From positions 17,597,890 through 17,661,889 of the forward strand of contig OY744609.1 in the NCBI GenBank assembly GCA_963556255.1: 64,000 bases of DNA, in the 5' to 3' direction. The DNA comes from Allolobophora icterica. Taxonomy: Eukaryota > Annelida > Clitellata > Crassiclitellata > Lumbricidae. The stretch's first letter is position 1; every line of letters starts with the position of its first letter. A program made the translations under genes and the position numbers. This document shows, piece by piece, positions 45,373 through 57,730 of this stretch. Below the pieces are notes generated by a model. It was not told where the DNA came from and searched no databases. It saw only the letters and a program-made list of their open reading frames with translations.

Positions 45373-46760
45373 TATACATACCAAATTACCTAACAATATA
45401 ATGCATTTTACCGCATATTGTACCGACCGTGGCATCATTTCAATGGGCATTAGATGGAACCCATAAGGGCTCTATAAGGGTCCAGTATGGGAATATGAAC
45501 GCCGTTCCATGTAGGCATGCTGACAGAGAACAGGGCGATGACTGTGAAAATTAATATTAATGTGAATTCGTGAAATGGAGCGCTTAATAAATCGAATGAA
45601 ACGAGGGGAAACTATAGCAGTACCCCACCCCCGATCTTACGGTCAACCAGTTGGCCGAAACTGCTGATGCGTGCCTCTTTCAGGCAGTAGCAGAGAACGA
45701 GAATCATATACTCCGGCACTTATTCCCAGTGTGAGAATTATAGCAAAAAAAGACTGGGGGTGGGGTTAGACTTTGATCCACGTGGAGTTGAATATTTTAT
45801 TCGTATTTTGCAAACTGATGTCAGCGAAATTTGAAAGCGGCTGATTTCAACGCTAGCAGTTTTGCAGCCTCGAATCAAAATCAATTCCTTTGTTGCGAAA
45901 ATTCAAAAATGCATACATCCTGACCTCAGTGTTGTCAACATATTAATAGTTGTGAAACAGAATGTAAGAAATTGGTACCCCCACTTTTTCGACCAAAGTT
46001 ACGCCTCTGACGTCTGGTACAAGCCAAGGAGACGCGTTCTAATATATTAGGCCTATTGTTCACTTTCAGGGATTCAAGTGGTGGACAAAATACGTACTAA
46101 AATCGTATATAGTGAAAGGGGAGGAAGGAGGGATCGAGAGGGAGGGAGAAGGGAAGAGCAGAGGGAATAGGAGAGGAAGAAGGGATTGGTGATCACCACC
46201 ATTGTGTGGGGCAAAGTTATGCCCTTGCTAACTCCATGCAAAGACTGTAGACAAATAATGAGTACAACGATGCCTTATAAGAAAAGTAACTCTAGAAGAT
46301 TAAAGTTTTCAACGTGCACCATGTGGCAGACCACCTGTCGTGTTAAGACGACAAGACAATAGGATTAATGGTACAACGCCCCCATATGAAAAACGTCTAC
46401 AGAAGACGCTTACTGTTATCAATGTACGATCTGTTGCAAGCACTACCAAAGCAATCTACAAGCAGATCAGGGATCAGGCGAAAGATGCAAATACATCATG
46501 TCTGTGTGTATGTATGCTGGTGTGTATGTATGTTTGTATGCATGTATGCCTAAATACATTTTGTCTGCATGCGTGTCCTTATCTAAGACACTGGGCGTTC
46601 GGGAATCAGATGACTTTCACTCACTATGCGGGCAGGTTTATGATAACAATTATTGCTCATCTTGTCCTATAGGCCTGTAAAGCCTGAAGAAAGTTTTCAC
46701 AATACAGAGTTCCTAAGATACGTGACATCTGTATTGTAGGCCCATCTATTTGTATAAGAT
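45372..46760. other. Unassigned stretch with hAT-like end fragments
   Basis: TGGTACCCCCACTTTTT with AAAGTTACGCCTCTG at 45974-46010 recurs at 47527-47562 together with downstream flank (GACGCGTTCTAATATATTA). A purine-rich GGGAGGGAGAAGGGAAG tract lies near 46140. TGTATGTATG low complexity lies near 46500-46550. No coding block. Confidence 0.45.
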
Positions 46761-46769
46761 ACATTTTGT

Positions 46770-47025
46770 AAGGGGGGGGCAAAATGTTTGTATGGGGTAG
46801 CCAAATGACTTTTTGCGTAGAATTCATGAACACAGAACACATGACAACTTTAAAAAAAAATAATGGTAAAGGACTTTTTACCTAAATAATTGAGTGTTTT
46901 TCGCATTGAAAATCGTGATGGGAATGTTTTAATAATAATAATAGTAATCAAAAGATTTAATTTTTTAAATATGTACAAAATCCAGGGGGCAAATGCTCCC
47001 TACCCCCTACCCGGAGGCACATGAT
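46770..47025 (+). mobile_element. ATGGGCRTCCGC-family MITE, diverged copy
   Basis: GGGGGGCAAAATG, TGACTTTTTGC, CACAGAACACATGACAAC, AAAATCGTG and a right end CCAGGGGGCAAATGC...CGGAGGCACATG align with the copies at 63480 and 63889. Confidence 0.65.
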
Positions 47026-47399
47026 TATATATTCCACGTATTTGCGATCAGCTTCCAGAAAGCTAGTTTCTGAATTTGTACTAAATGCGAAAGTCCTTAT
47101 ATTAATAATTCACTTATGTTCACGATTTTCAGATAACATGATTTGCGTAAAATTAATTATAAGCGCCTGCATGTGGCTTTGTTTTCAGAGCGTCGGGTCT
47201 AACAGAAGCAGGGGTAAACCGGAAATAATGCCCTATATAAAGTCTGGAGTTTGTTACACTTGAGGGGCTCGATAAGCTCATTCGAGTCTTTTTCCTGCCG
47301 GAGTTACATTATGCATGATAGTAATAAACAATTGTTGATTTTTACTGATTAGGCGATAGGCCCCTGTAGGCTGTTGACATTTCATTTGGACACGCCTGG

Positions 47400-47620
47400 C
47401 ATAGGCCCTAGGCGTAATTTGTGGGGGTACGAGGGTACCCCCACTTTTGAACAATTCCAATCAATATTTTATTATTGTACCCTCCCAGAGATCGCAGTCT
47501 TAGCCTTGCTTCGTGCATGTAAGAAACTGGTACCCCCACTTTTTGACCAAAGTTACGCTCCTGACGCCTGATACAAGCCAGACGCGTTCTAATATATTAT
47601 TGTTCAGGGTTTAAATTATA
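47400..47620. mobile_element. CAGAGGCGTAACTTTG-family fragment
   Basis: Left TAGGCGTAATTTGTGGGGG and right CCAAAGTTACGCTCCTGA ends lie only about 160 bp apart, with the interior reduced. Confidence 0.5.
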
Positions 47621-47835
47621 ATAGGCCTATTAGTTTTATCGTTCGTCCCAATTTATTTTGACAATGTGCCCGAATGCGGGTTTTGATTTGTATAGCCTAT
47701 ATAGGCCTATACATAGGCCGGATGATGGTGAATGGATGCAACAAACTGAAGGAGAAAGGCCAGCATCTAGAGGTGTGTCGCCATTGGACGTTTGGACCCA
47801 TCCAAGGGCAGAGAACTCGAACAAGAGGTCGCCGT

Positions 47836-48612
47836 TCACCGCACCAGCACTTCTGGGCAGAAGGTGGCAAATATCATACCAACCAATCACATGTGAAGTA
47901 GACCTCTTTGGGCGCCTAATTTGACCTAGTTTTCTTAAATCAGGTTACGCATGCGTTACAGGTATAGCTGTCAGTGCCACCGTATGAATTATTTATTATT
48001 AATCAACACAGACGTTTGCGAAATTTCTCGGCAGAGAATTAATTTATAATTGGGTTGAAAGCCAGTTTTGGTCTTTTTAATTTGGGACCCAATAGGATCG
48101 TGGGGACCCTGGCGACTGCCCAGCGTGCCCATGCCTTAAGACGGCACTGATAGCTGTTTAGTCGCACAAAATACATAGGCTACACTGATCCATACCCTAA
48201 GCCCTAAACGACCCTCACGATGCAAAGATTAAATTTATTCAGGCGACATGCTTTGGCGAATAGCTTGAAGGGCGTGAATTTAGTCCCAGGGTTTCCGCTA
48301 ACGTCCAGGTCGTGAACGGATCCACTACGAAGTAACATAGGAGATGAAGTTTCGTGAGAGGTTAGTCGTTATCTGACAGGGTACAGTTTAAATTGACGAA
48401 TATGCCTCAACGTAAAATTAGCAACAAACTTTTTTGCAATATTCACAAGTAAACTTCGATTTGTGCAACTAAAAAGCGATACCTTTTACGCACGCGCGAC
48501 CTGATTTAAGAAAGGTAGGTGAAATTATGCGGCCGAAGAAGTCTATTTCAGATGTGATTGGTTGGTATGATATTTGCAACCTTCTGCCCAGAAGTGCTTG
48601 TTTCACCGCACG
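47836..48612. repeat. Inverted repeat pair, about 125-bp arms
   Basis: 47836-47965 and 48485-48612 are inverted copies sharing GCACTTCTGGGCAGAAGGT, CAAATATCATACCAACCAAT and CTTAAATCAGGT. Arms are diverged by mismatches. The spacer contains TTCAGGCGACATGC and no ORF. It is either a foldback element or the remains of a long-TIR transposon. Confidence 0.7.
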
Positions 48613-49050
48613 TGCATAAGTAGTAGCGATAATAGGGAATATTTAATTACCGTTAATTTTCAGTTTCCCTCTGAACAGGCAGGCAAGTCCAGCGGCTGGC
48701 TCACTGTCTAGCCAAAGGGCAATTCAGCTGCCTGATGGTATAGTTCACAGTCATAGCCTGAGGAACAACTCATGCCCCAGTTGCCACCACCCATCCTTGG
48801 GTGTGGCATCGGCCCAAAACGGCAACGACAGTAGTAATGGGATTACTCATGAACATCTGGATATTGGATTACTACAGCGGTCCAGCCTATAGCTTAGCGT
48901 CTGATCAATATCAGACGACAGTAGCCATCGTTCGGCCGCCAATAAGCAGTTATCGCATCCTCAAAGCTACATCCTCCTCCTCAGTTACATCCGCAAGGCA
49001 AAGGCTGGCGTGGTCGTGTGCATTAGATAAGATCTTGCATGACAAATGTT
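48613..49050. other. Unassigned stretch
   Basis: CAGGCAGGCAAGTCCAG-containing sequence with open but unrecognised frames. Possibly retroelement-derived. Confidence 0.35.
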
Positions 49051-49058
49051 GCCGTTCC

Positions 49059-49762
49059 CAGAGGCGCGTGTACACGTAGGCGCACTAGGCGCGCGCCTAG
49101 GGCCCCCAAATCTCGGAGGGCCCCCAAACGATGGAAAATATTTTTTCCGATTATAGAATTATCCAATACAATTTGTGATGAATTTATCAAAATAATGGAG
49201 ACAATTTAAGAGCTCAATTTATTCAAGAAGTAAAAATGGCCACGTATTTCACGATGATTGATGATTCAACACCAGATGTCAGTTGTTTTTACTAAAAGCA
49301 TTAAATCAAATAACTTCACAATCCTTTAAAATAGCTTCTATAACTAATCATAAATACAGTGATAGTGTCAATAAAACTCGCAAAAACGGCTTCAAGTTCA
49401 ACTTCGTGGGTTTTTGCATAGCAGCACATGTTGTTCCTTACGCTCGTACTGCCATATATCACAGCGCAGGGCACTCTCGGTGGTTGGAGCTGCCGTCTGG
49501 AACGATCTCCCTCTTGAGATTCGCTACCCTCCTATGGATCTCTCTGGTTCTTTTTATGGTCTTCTTAAGACATTTCTCATTGATCGGGCCTGGGTCGAGA
49601 GCGCCTCTGTGTAGATTTTTGAATGAACGTTAAATAAATCTGATACATAGATAGATGACAGGCTAAACACCACCATGGAGTCTCAAACTCTCAGTCTACA
49701 AGTTCAGAAGGGCCCCCAAAATGTTTGCGCCTAGGGCCCCGTTTTCTGTAAACGCGCCTCTG
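49059..49762. mobile_element. CAGAGGCGCGTTTAC-family hAT MITE carrying a LINE insertion
   Basis: The ends CAGAGGCGCGTGTACACG and TGTAAACGCGCCTCTG have flanking octamers GCCGTTCC and ACCGTTCC (7 of 8). It aligns, inverted, with 38482-38777. Extra interior sequence includes the LINE 3' end at 49424-49662. Confidence 0.8.
49424..49662 (+). pseudogene. CR1/L2-like LINE 3' end nested in a MITE
   Basis: Translated ALSVVGAAVWNDLPLEIRYP, then LLKTFLIDRAWVESASV stop, then a GAGAGCGCCTCTGTGTAG tail and (GATA)-like end. Same C-terminus as the copies at 19905 and 44400. It interrupts the MITE between TTTTTGCA and AGGCTAAACACCACC. Confidence 0.8.
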
Positions 49763-49769
49763 ACCGTTC

Positions 49770-50640
49770 CTTCCTGTGACCTCGAATGTTGCCATGAAGC
49801 TATGCATCAATTATCTTTCTCAGTGCAGTTGAACACTTCGCGGGCATAACTTGGTAAACACCATAAAGACCTGCATAGAAATCTAGGCTTAGATGAAGGT
49901 TTGGTTAAATCAGTTCAAATGCTGACATTTCTGTGTGACCAGGTCCGCTCTTTACATCCCCGAACCCGAAGAATTTCAGTATCGTAGTCGACAATCGTAC
50001 CCCACAACAGACTCGCACCCTGAAAGCTTAAATGGTGTGCATGCACCGCACTCGCTCACGTTTGAACCAGTTACCGGAATGACTTGGCGGTAATCCAGCT
50101 GCCTGTAACATACATGTGTGTTCCTGTTGCAGTTCGCCAGACACTGTTGCCAAAGCCTTGATATAAAATCCTCTACTGACTCTTCGCCTCGGTTGCTCTT
50201 CAACAGATTATTCATTTCCAATCAGTCCAGTTCGTCGCAGCCAAGCTTTACCCAGACTTGTTGCTGTTTATTGAAGTTTAGGGAGCACTCATGAGAAAGA
50301 TGATGGCGTCCGGTTTAAAAACTCATACTTTGTTACTTAAATAAAAAAAACTCAGACTACGGGCCGCATATGTACGAGGCCCCTTGTTACAGTCTCTGCA
50401 TTATGCCGGGCTGCCGGCAATACACGTGTTCGTACTTGTTGTAGTTGAAACTCTTACCCGTTTACTACCGACGAAGCAGAATTGATTATTTGCCTCGGTA
50501 TGCGCCGTCTCTGGAGACACTGAAATCACAGCTCAAGACCTATCTGTTTGAAGTTGCATATCTCATTGATTTTAACCCATGTACAGCGCCCTTGGTGCTA
50601 TGACGCCGTTAAAACCCGATGTTCCAGAGGTCTGCTTCCA
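49770..50640. other. Unassigned stretch
   Basis: No repeat or coding block recognised with confidence. CTGGAGACACTGAAATCACA and CTCAAGACCTATCTG near 50511-50550 resemble the LKTHLF end of a LINE. Confidence 0.4.
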
Positions 50641-50644
50641 ACGC

Positions 50645-50820
<176 letters not shown>

Positions 50821-50949
50821 CTGTGAGTCCTGCAGTGCTCATGTTTAGGCCGCCTATTAGAATGGTTTAGTTGTATTGACGTCTTAAGGAGAATTGATCG
50901 ATATTCTTTATAAAATGGTAAAAGATGACGATTTGTTTGAAAGCTTGCT

Positions 50950-51095
50950 TTGTTATCGTAATTTCGAGATTTCTGCAGCGCACAAACAGGAAACTCGCAG
51001 GAACCAGCGTATTCACAAGCGCTCAGTCAAAACAAATCGATAGGCAGGTGAGGTCAAATTCGGTTCCAAAACAAGATCCAAGGGTCAGGCAGGCA

Positions 51096-51159
<64 letters not shown>

Positions 51160-51205
51160 CATGCAGGCAGGTAGGCAGGCAGGCAGGCAGGCAGGCAGGC
51201 GAATG
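50950..51205 (-). repeat. LINE 3' tail with expanded (CTGC)n seed
   Basis: On the minus strand the tail (GAACCGAATTTGACCTCACC, CGATTTGTTTTGACTGAGC, CTGCAGAAATCTCGAAATTA) is preceded by about 28 CTGC/CTGG units at 51085-51200. Other copies have only CTGCCTGCCTGAC at that place (35365), so the array grew from an internal LINE motif. Confidence 0.8.
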
Positions 51206-52279
51206 GATGTCACTTAGTGTCAATGTTATTCTGAATTTGTTATTGGCTAACATCATGTTTGAGTCAAGTCAGCCAGACATTGTCACGTCATCTGCTAACC
51301 AGATGAGTTGTCATTTAGCCATCTGGGATTGGTATCTATTAGAAATTCGAGAAACAAAACACACTAGAACGGTTAGAAAGGCTGGATGAAGACATTCTTT
51401 GGCCGGTTTAGACAAGCGGGGCTGTGTGTGGGACGATCTAAATAGGTTGCGGCTGGCACATGCAATGTAGGACAGCTGCAGCCCGATGGCTAGGCAGTAT
51501 GTGCACCACTGCCGCCTGGTCTGATGCCGGATAAAATGGCACGCGGTGCTATCGTATATCGTGCATGCAGCGGGCATCAGACAGCAACAGGATCGCCCTC
51601 TGGTCTCTGGACCCGACACAAATACCGCCCTACTATATAATTATGCATATGTAACAACTGCTGAAATTATTCTAAGTATTACTGTGGGCGTTATGATTCT
51701 ATAATCGAGATTATCGCATAACTACAATTACCAGTATAGCTTTGATTTCGTTAGTCCAGCATATCTTGCAGTTGCGTGAAGTCTCTGCTGATCGATAAAT
51801 TGGGACGATCACTGCGATAGAACATGTGTGCCATATCGTAAACAATCGAATATTATAAACTTATAATCGAACATAACGAAATTTTCTGTAGGCGTGCCTA
51901 ACTGAACTACAGTGGAAAAGGAATAACCGAATATAAAGAAAATCTTGCAACCGAGAAACGTTATTAATCCACCATCTGAACTACAACAGATAGTTGTATT
52001 CGTCTCACGGATTAAGCCTACAAGACAGTTCGTTTCACATAGATTGTAGCACTTGTCTACTCTCACTTGGAGTCACTTAGCATATTTTAAAGGGTTCGAA
52101 CGCTTTTATATATCAGGATCTTAGTAATGTAAACGGATTTACACTTTGGAAGGCAGACTAGATAGAGTGTCCTGTCTTGAGTCAATGAACTGCATATAGG
52201 CCTACCCGAGGACGTCAAAGCAGTTTTGAAATAAAGGTAAGTACGGAGATTTCCGGTATGTATGTATACTATGTTTTGG
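51206..52279. other. Unassigned stretch
   Basis: No recognisable coding or repeat feature. Confidence 0.4.
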
Positions 52280-52438
52280 CTAGCACGGTCCGTACACGAG
52301 GACCTTAAATGGCGTGGTACCCACTCAAACGGGCAACAGTGGTGAAGGAGCTCACCTGATCAATTCATTGAAAAACGAGCAGGGTAGAGGCCATACGGTC
52401 GCTGTAGTAAACGTGTGCATTTACATTTTACATTTATG
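52280..52438 (+). mobile_element. SINE family 1, 5'-truncated copy
   Basis: GGCTAGCACGGTCC, GGACCTTAAATGGCGTGGTA, ACTCAAACGGGCAAC and TCAATTCATTGAAAAACGAG match the copy at 18955-19268. Its 3' end was the target of the next element. Confidence 0.8.
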
Positions 52439-52563
52439 CAGGGGCGTAACTTTGGTCTAGAAATTGGAGGATGGGTGCCAACTTTCGCATAGTTTCCGCT
52501 TCGCGACTGTTAAATAATTATAACGGCAGCATTTGTATTACAAGCATAATAATAATTATAGGC

Positions 52564-52607
<44 letters not shown>

Positions 52608-52848
52608 GGATGATGATGATGATGAGGATGAGGATGCGGATGATAATAATATTAATGATAATAGCGACAATAATAGGCCCCTAATAATAAAAATGAGAGT
52701 GATGATGATGGTGATCACACCGATGATAAAGCTCGGTAATTGTTTTGAATCTTGAGGGCTTCTTCAGATAAAACAATAATGGGTTAAAACAATGGGTATG
52801 AAAGTGGTGGTACGGTACCTCCAGTCCAAAAAGGAAATTACGCTTATG
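52439..52848. mobile_element. 410-bp hAT-type MITE, CAGGGGCGTAACTTTGG family
   Basis: The ends CAGGGGCGTAACTTTGG and AAATTACGCTTATG are inverted (imperfect). The exact 8-bp TSD CATTTATG lies at 52431-52438 and 52849-52856. A (GAT)n array (52566-52640) occupies the middle. It inserted in the tail of a SINE. Confidence 0.85.
52566..52640 (+). repeat. (GAT)n microsatellite inside a MITE
   Basis: GAT run with GAG interruptions. Confidence 0.96.
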
Positions 52849-52886
52849 CATTTATGTATCTAGTTACTTGTGAAGGGCCTTTTAAG

Positions 52887-54208
52887 CAATGTTGGGCACT
52901 AACAGTGACTAACTGCTCCAGCAGTAGTTAAACTACTTTCCTAACTACAAGTGAAGAAAGTAGTTATAACTAGTTTTTAGCTCTACTTCAGTGGGTAAAT
53001 AGTTGCAACTCTTCTTGAACTACCGGTATCAGTAATATTGTTAACTACTTTCTTAACTAGCTTACATAAGCATGAACGTTAACAGCAATGTTAAACAATG
53101 CAAACACATTCTGCTAAGTTATTTATATCAAATCACAAAGTACTGCTGCCTGTAATGTACATTATTTGTAGCAGTGTTCATATGGACCTAACCAAATTAT
53201 CGGTTGTTACTGTGCAAAAGTTAGCCAAATATATTCACTATTTCCTACATTGAGCTACATCGTAAAACAAGGTGTCTGACGTCTTACACCTCCTTGGGAC
53301 AAGTGTCAAGCCTGCAACGCTGAAGAGACACTCGTCGGCTGCATTACAGGGCTGTGCGGTAGGCCTATTGGCGTTTTGTAAAGCCAAAGCGACGTTTGGA
53401 AAGGTCTTCAGTTTGGCGACGTCAGCACTCTTCGAGGATAACATTTTCGCAACTTCACTTTGCATTGTGCAACTTTTGTGAAGGTTGATCAAACGAATAA
53501 AGATAGATGTACAGATCATCATCATCATCATAGGCTGTGGTTGTATCTTGGCCTTGTTGATTGCAATTAGACAAATTTTCACCCACAACTGCCTCATTCA
53601 TCTCAGCTTTAACTTTCTTAACATAACAAGTTTGCGCTTCATAGCTAGCCTGAAATCCTCAGGAATACAGTTCAACTTAAACTGTGGCATCAACTTGGAC
53701 GCATGTGTTCGTCGTTAACCAACACACGTCAAATCGCTTGTTGAGACCTGCAGAAAGTGGTTTCAAATAATTAGATGTTCCAATACTTTGTCTGTATTTT
53801 TGTCGAGTTTTGACCTCAGGTCAAAAACAGTTGGAATAACATGACCCAAATAAGAAGACTTCTGTCTTTGTGACATATTCATTGCAGCCACAATAGGCTT
53901 CATAACGAAGAAATTGTAACTAAAGAGATATGATCTTCATATTATATATATCGTTCAGAAAGATTGTGGGGCCTCTATCTCACTGTTTCTTATCAAATCT
54001 ATTAAAAATTTTGCAATAATACAATATGAAAGTAGTTATGAAAAGTAGTTAACTTCTGTAGTTACAACTACTGCAAAAGTAGTTTAACTACTTTGTAAGT
54101 ATACTTACTACTAAAATTAGGTTAACTAGTTGTTAACTACCGGTACTTGAGAGTAGTTATAACTAACTAGTAGTTAGTAACTATAGTAGTTAAAAATGCC
54201 CATCACTG
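52887..54208 (-). mobile_element. 1322-bp hAT element with AGTAGTTAACTACT arrays
   Basis: The TIRs CAATGTTGGGCA and TGCCCATCACTG are flanked by the exact 8-bp TSD CTTTTAAG (52879-52886 and 54209-54216). Subterminal arrays of AGTAGTTA/TAACTACT words occupy about 52905-53055 and 54025-54195. It contains the transposase C-terminal remnant at 53238-53718. Ends resemble those of the element at 33114 (CAGTGTTGGGTA). Confidence 0.93.
53238..53718 (-). pseudogene. hAT transposase C-terminal (dimerisation) remnant
   Basis: Minus-strand frames read KLMPQFKLNCIPEDFRLAMK, an acidic DDDDD stretch, then FPNVALALQNANRPTAQPCN and AADECLFSVAGLTLVPRRCK before TAG. The S/A-A-x-E-C/R-L-F-S-x-A-G motif is the core of the hAT C-terminal dimerisation domain. 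Two frame breaks and loss of the N-terminal and catalytic parts show it is dead. Confidence 0.85.
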
Positions 54209-54216
54209 CTTTTAAG

Positions 54217-55340
54217 AACCTCACAGGGCGTATAACATGGCGATGTAATATATCTAAACAGGTGCCTCTCAAGATGGCTTGAAAATGTGTCTTCAGCTGT
54301 GTGTGAGTGACAGGTGTCGAGTCCGGCTTTTCGATTAGATCGGTCTAGCCGTATTTGTGCGTTGGCTATTAGATCATTGAACACTGCAGGGATTACGATT
54401 TAGATGGCTAGACCTGTACAATGTGTACATCGTTGTCGTAATCCTACAATCGTAAAATCCAAATGTTAAAAGCACAGCTTAAGACGTACGGTAATCGAAA
54501 ACTTTAAATTTGTGAAGCTCTACCCTAAAGCTAAGCACAGGAGACCCACTTATTCACGAGCGTTGAACCGAAAGACTGAAAATAGGCTACCTATTCCACA
54601 GGTACACTGGAACTGCAGCATTCAGCCGTATTACAGTGTTTTAAGATGTTATGAATTAAGTGTCTGGCCAGAACAGCAATGACTACTTTAGATAATAAAG
54701 TTGTGACGATGTTCCTGTACTACACATTATTTCTTATTAAAATATGTGTAGAGTTGTGTAATTAGATGTATATTGTGCTACTCCTAAGATGCATTGATTG
54801 TATAGATAGATGTTTTAGTTAACTTAATTAATCGATTACCAGCATTTAAAACCAGCATCAAACGGAATAAAATATACAGAGGTTGCGATTCGCCGTACCA
54901 TACTGGATTATTCAATGTAAAGCAGGGAACCATATTTGAATAATTCAAATCTTAGCGGTAGTCGATTGACTGCGTTTGCCGCCGTTGCAGCCTAACGTTG
55001 TAAAGACTATCAGTTGGGTGTTTGCTGTGGTTGATGTTGGTCGTTATATATGAGAAACAGTTCAACTTATCAAATCCTCATAGATTCGATAAAAGAGTTT
55101 ATGTGAAGCTGGTCAGTTTAGGTCGCAGATTTGACTCAGTCTATCGTAGAGTTACATCGAACTGTTGAGTTGAGGTGTCTGATGTGTGAGGAACATTCAG
55201 CGGCGTTTGAACGATTGGTTTTATAGTTGCAGAAGAAACAGTTCTGAGTCGAGCAGAGTTATTATTTGATCAAGTCGGTGATCAACTATCGGGCGCTAGA
55301 CTGAGGAAGTTATTCTGTTGAATTCAAGTGCTGAAAAAAA
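54217..55340. other. Unassigned stretch with a LINE-tail fragment
   Basis: AAGCTCTACCCTAAAGCTAA...CTTATTCACGAGCG near 54515-54565 is a diverged LINE tail. Otherwise nothing recognised. Confidence 0.4.
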
Positions 55341-55345
55341 TTGAA

Positions 55346-55483
55346 ATGTTCGAAGATGTCCGGCTAGAAGAAGGTAAAGATCCCCAAGAAGAAAGTGAAG
55401 AAGAGGCAGTCTTCATAAAGGCATGTCAAGTGCAAGTAGCTGCAAAGATCCAAGAAAGACTTTGGAGAGGGAGGTTAGCATAG
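55346..55483 (+). CDS. Possible short coding exon or small ORF (45 aa)
   Basis: ATG opens MFEDVRLEEGKDPQEESEEE, then AVFIKACQVQVAAKIQERLW and RGRLA stop. The acidic then helical composition is unlike the surrounding sequence. GAAGAAG|GTAAAG inside could be a splice donor after 12 codons, making it a first exon. No homology recognised. Confidence 0.25.
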   Translation: MFEDVRLEEGKDPQEESEEEAVFIKACQVQVAAKIQERLWRGRLA

Positions 55484-56062
55484 GCCATAAAGATAATATA
55501 TAAGTTGTTGGCTAGGTAGGATTAATCTTGCATATCGTATAGTCATCCATTTAACATTTCAAGCTATGATTGTACACAATGTTATTATTTAACTAGTTGT
55601 TTAAACCCGTTTAAAAAACGGGTACTCGGGCGACTAAAATAAAAGCAATTTTTCGGCGTGCGCGGCCTAATTAAATTGATCCGTTTAAACCCGTTCAGCT
55701 CGTTTGTTTCAACCTGTTCGCCACCTAGGTAAATTAATTTAAGTCAGTTTTTAAACCGTTAGTGTAAAAGATCAGTCGTTTACCGTATATATTTAAATTT
55801 ACGTTGAATTAAGTTATTTAAACCAATTTTCGATATAGCATAGCAGATGATGTAAATGTAGCCTACTATCACCTTTCCCTGGACTTAAGAGACCCTAGTT
55901 CAGCTATAATACAAACCTAGTTGTAATCTAGATTGGTGGATTTCCAATTTCTGATGAATGGATTCCTGAACTCGCCCCCCCCCCGTCACTAGGTCTACGC
56001 GCTACATAAAATGACTACCGACATACTAGAAAACCACGATACACAAACATCTGTCCGGCGTA
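55484..56062. other. Unassigned stretch
   Basis: Repeated GTTTAAACCCGTT words near 55600-55710 and a CCCCCCCCC run at 55976 are visible. No coding block. Confidence 0.4.
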
Positions 56063-56067
56063 GATTA

Positions 56068-56383
56068 CTAGATAAGAAGAGCAGTCCCTTAAGCTATATC
56101 CTCGAGAGGCAGCCATGGGTATGACCGTATGAAAGCAACTTCGTTTATCTTATCTTCGACGTAGGATGACAGGTGGCCGGCCCCATTGCTACCTGACCTT
56201 CCCAGTGACAACGTAGGTCAATGTACTCATTATAACATTTTACTTTAGTACTGATTGACTAGGTCACTAGGGGACGCGAGTGAAGCCGATACTTCTGAAC
56301 ACATTGCTGCCCGGGCATGGATTTGAACCCCCGACCTTTCGGTTGACAATCAGAACGCTATAATGACTAGATTATCGCGCACG
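56068..56383 (-). mobile_element. tRNA-Asp-like SINE (family 3), copy 2
   Basis: On the minus strand: CTAGTCATTATAGCG head, GATTGTCAACC anticodon region, B box GGTTCAAATCC, then ATAATGAGTACATTGACC, CATACCCATGGCTGCCTC and AGGGACTGCTCTTC. It aligns with 32170-32470 along its length. Confidence 0.8.
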
Positions 56384-56753
56384 TGCCAAACTCTGATTTG
56401 TTTTCGAGTGCACGAGTCTGTGACGTTACTTTGTCTTGACCCCTTTTCGATAGAATGTCTGAAATGTAGTAAACATGTAGCTGTAAGCAGGCCGATGTGA
56501 GAGAGTTTTAAGCTGTAATGAAAAAGATTGAAGATTGATAAATGGATGGATGAGATTCACGATGTAACTGGCATGAATCTGGAAGCACTAAGGGACCTGA
56601 CTTCGAATAGGAAGCAATGGAGAATGTGTGTCATGGCGGTCGCTAGAGCTCCAGGAGTTGACAGCACAAGGTGAACAAGGTGAATGAAAAAGACACGCCC
56701 AGGGCACAAGAGTTCGTGGTCCAGTTTCGACTTCACCGAAACGATTGTTAACC

Positions 56754-56754
<1 letters not shown>
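56384..56754. other. Unassigned stretch
   Basis: ATTCGAAGTCAGGTCCC and nearby words resemble the DLTSNRKQWRMCVMAVARAP end of a LINE ORF2 (minus-plus mixed frames near 56580-56660), a weak match. Confidence 0.35.
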
Positions 56755-57117
<363 letters not shown>

Positions 57118-57128
57118 GGGGGGAAAGG

Positions 57129-57683
57129 GGTAATCTGTGCAATTCTGTGGTAATATGCGAGACATTCAGTGGATATGAATGGGTCAGAGAATTGATCAAA
57201 ACAGCTAAATAATTCATGATGAATGGGTTCAAAACATGTAGGAGGAGAAGCCAGTTGCTTGCAAGATTCTTATCAACACGCAGTCTGTATAGTTACCGCA
57301 CAAACCATATCATGTTCCATAGTTGGTCCTTTGGTCTCAGCCGCTCTGAAAGTATTGTACGAACATCACTTATGTGTAAAACACTTTCAGAATGTATTTT
57401 TAAAGTACAACTAAAATATTCCTTTAAAAGTATTTCAATAGTACAACATAGAATAGTCTTTCGAGTACTTTTTGAAAACGGTTTGTATTCTTGCACATAT
57501 TTTATGCAATACTTGTCACTAATACTTTGGGAACTAATTGGGCTGTTCGTGATTTTATGTAATTACCGGTTTGTTTCAGGATTATTTCTAGTCATCTACA
57601 AATTGTGACACGCTGGTCTGTCGGTAGGCAACACACTTACTTGGTCACGGTCATGTGGTTGCGGGTGTGTCGGTGTGTGTGTC

Positions 57684-57730
<47 letters not shown>

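Noticed and set aside
53238..53597. An intact 119-aa gene
   Set aside because: The frame starts in spurious sequence; only the dimerisation motif is real, and the rest of the transposase is missing or in other frames.
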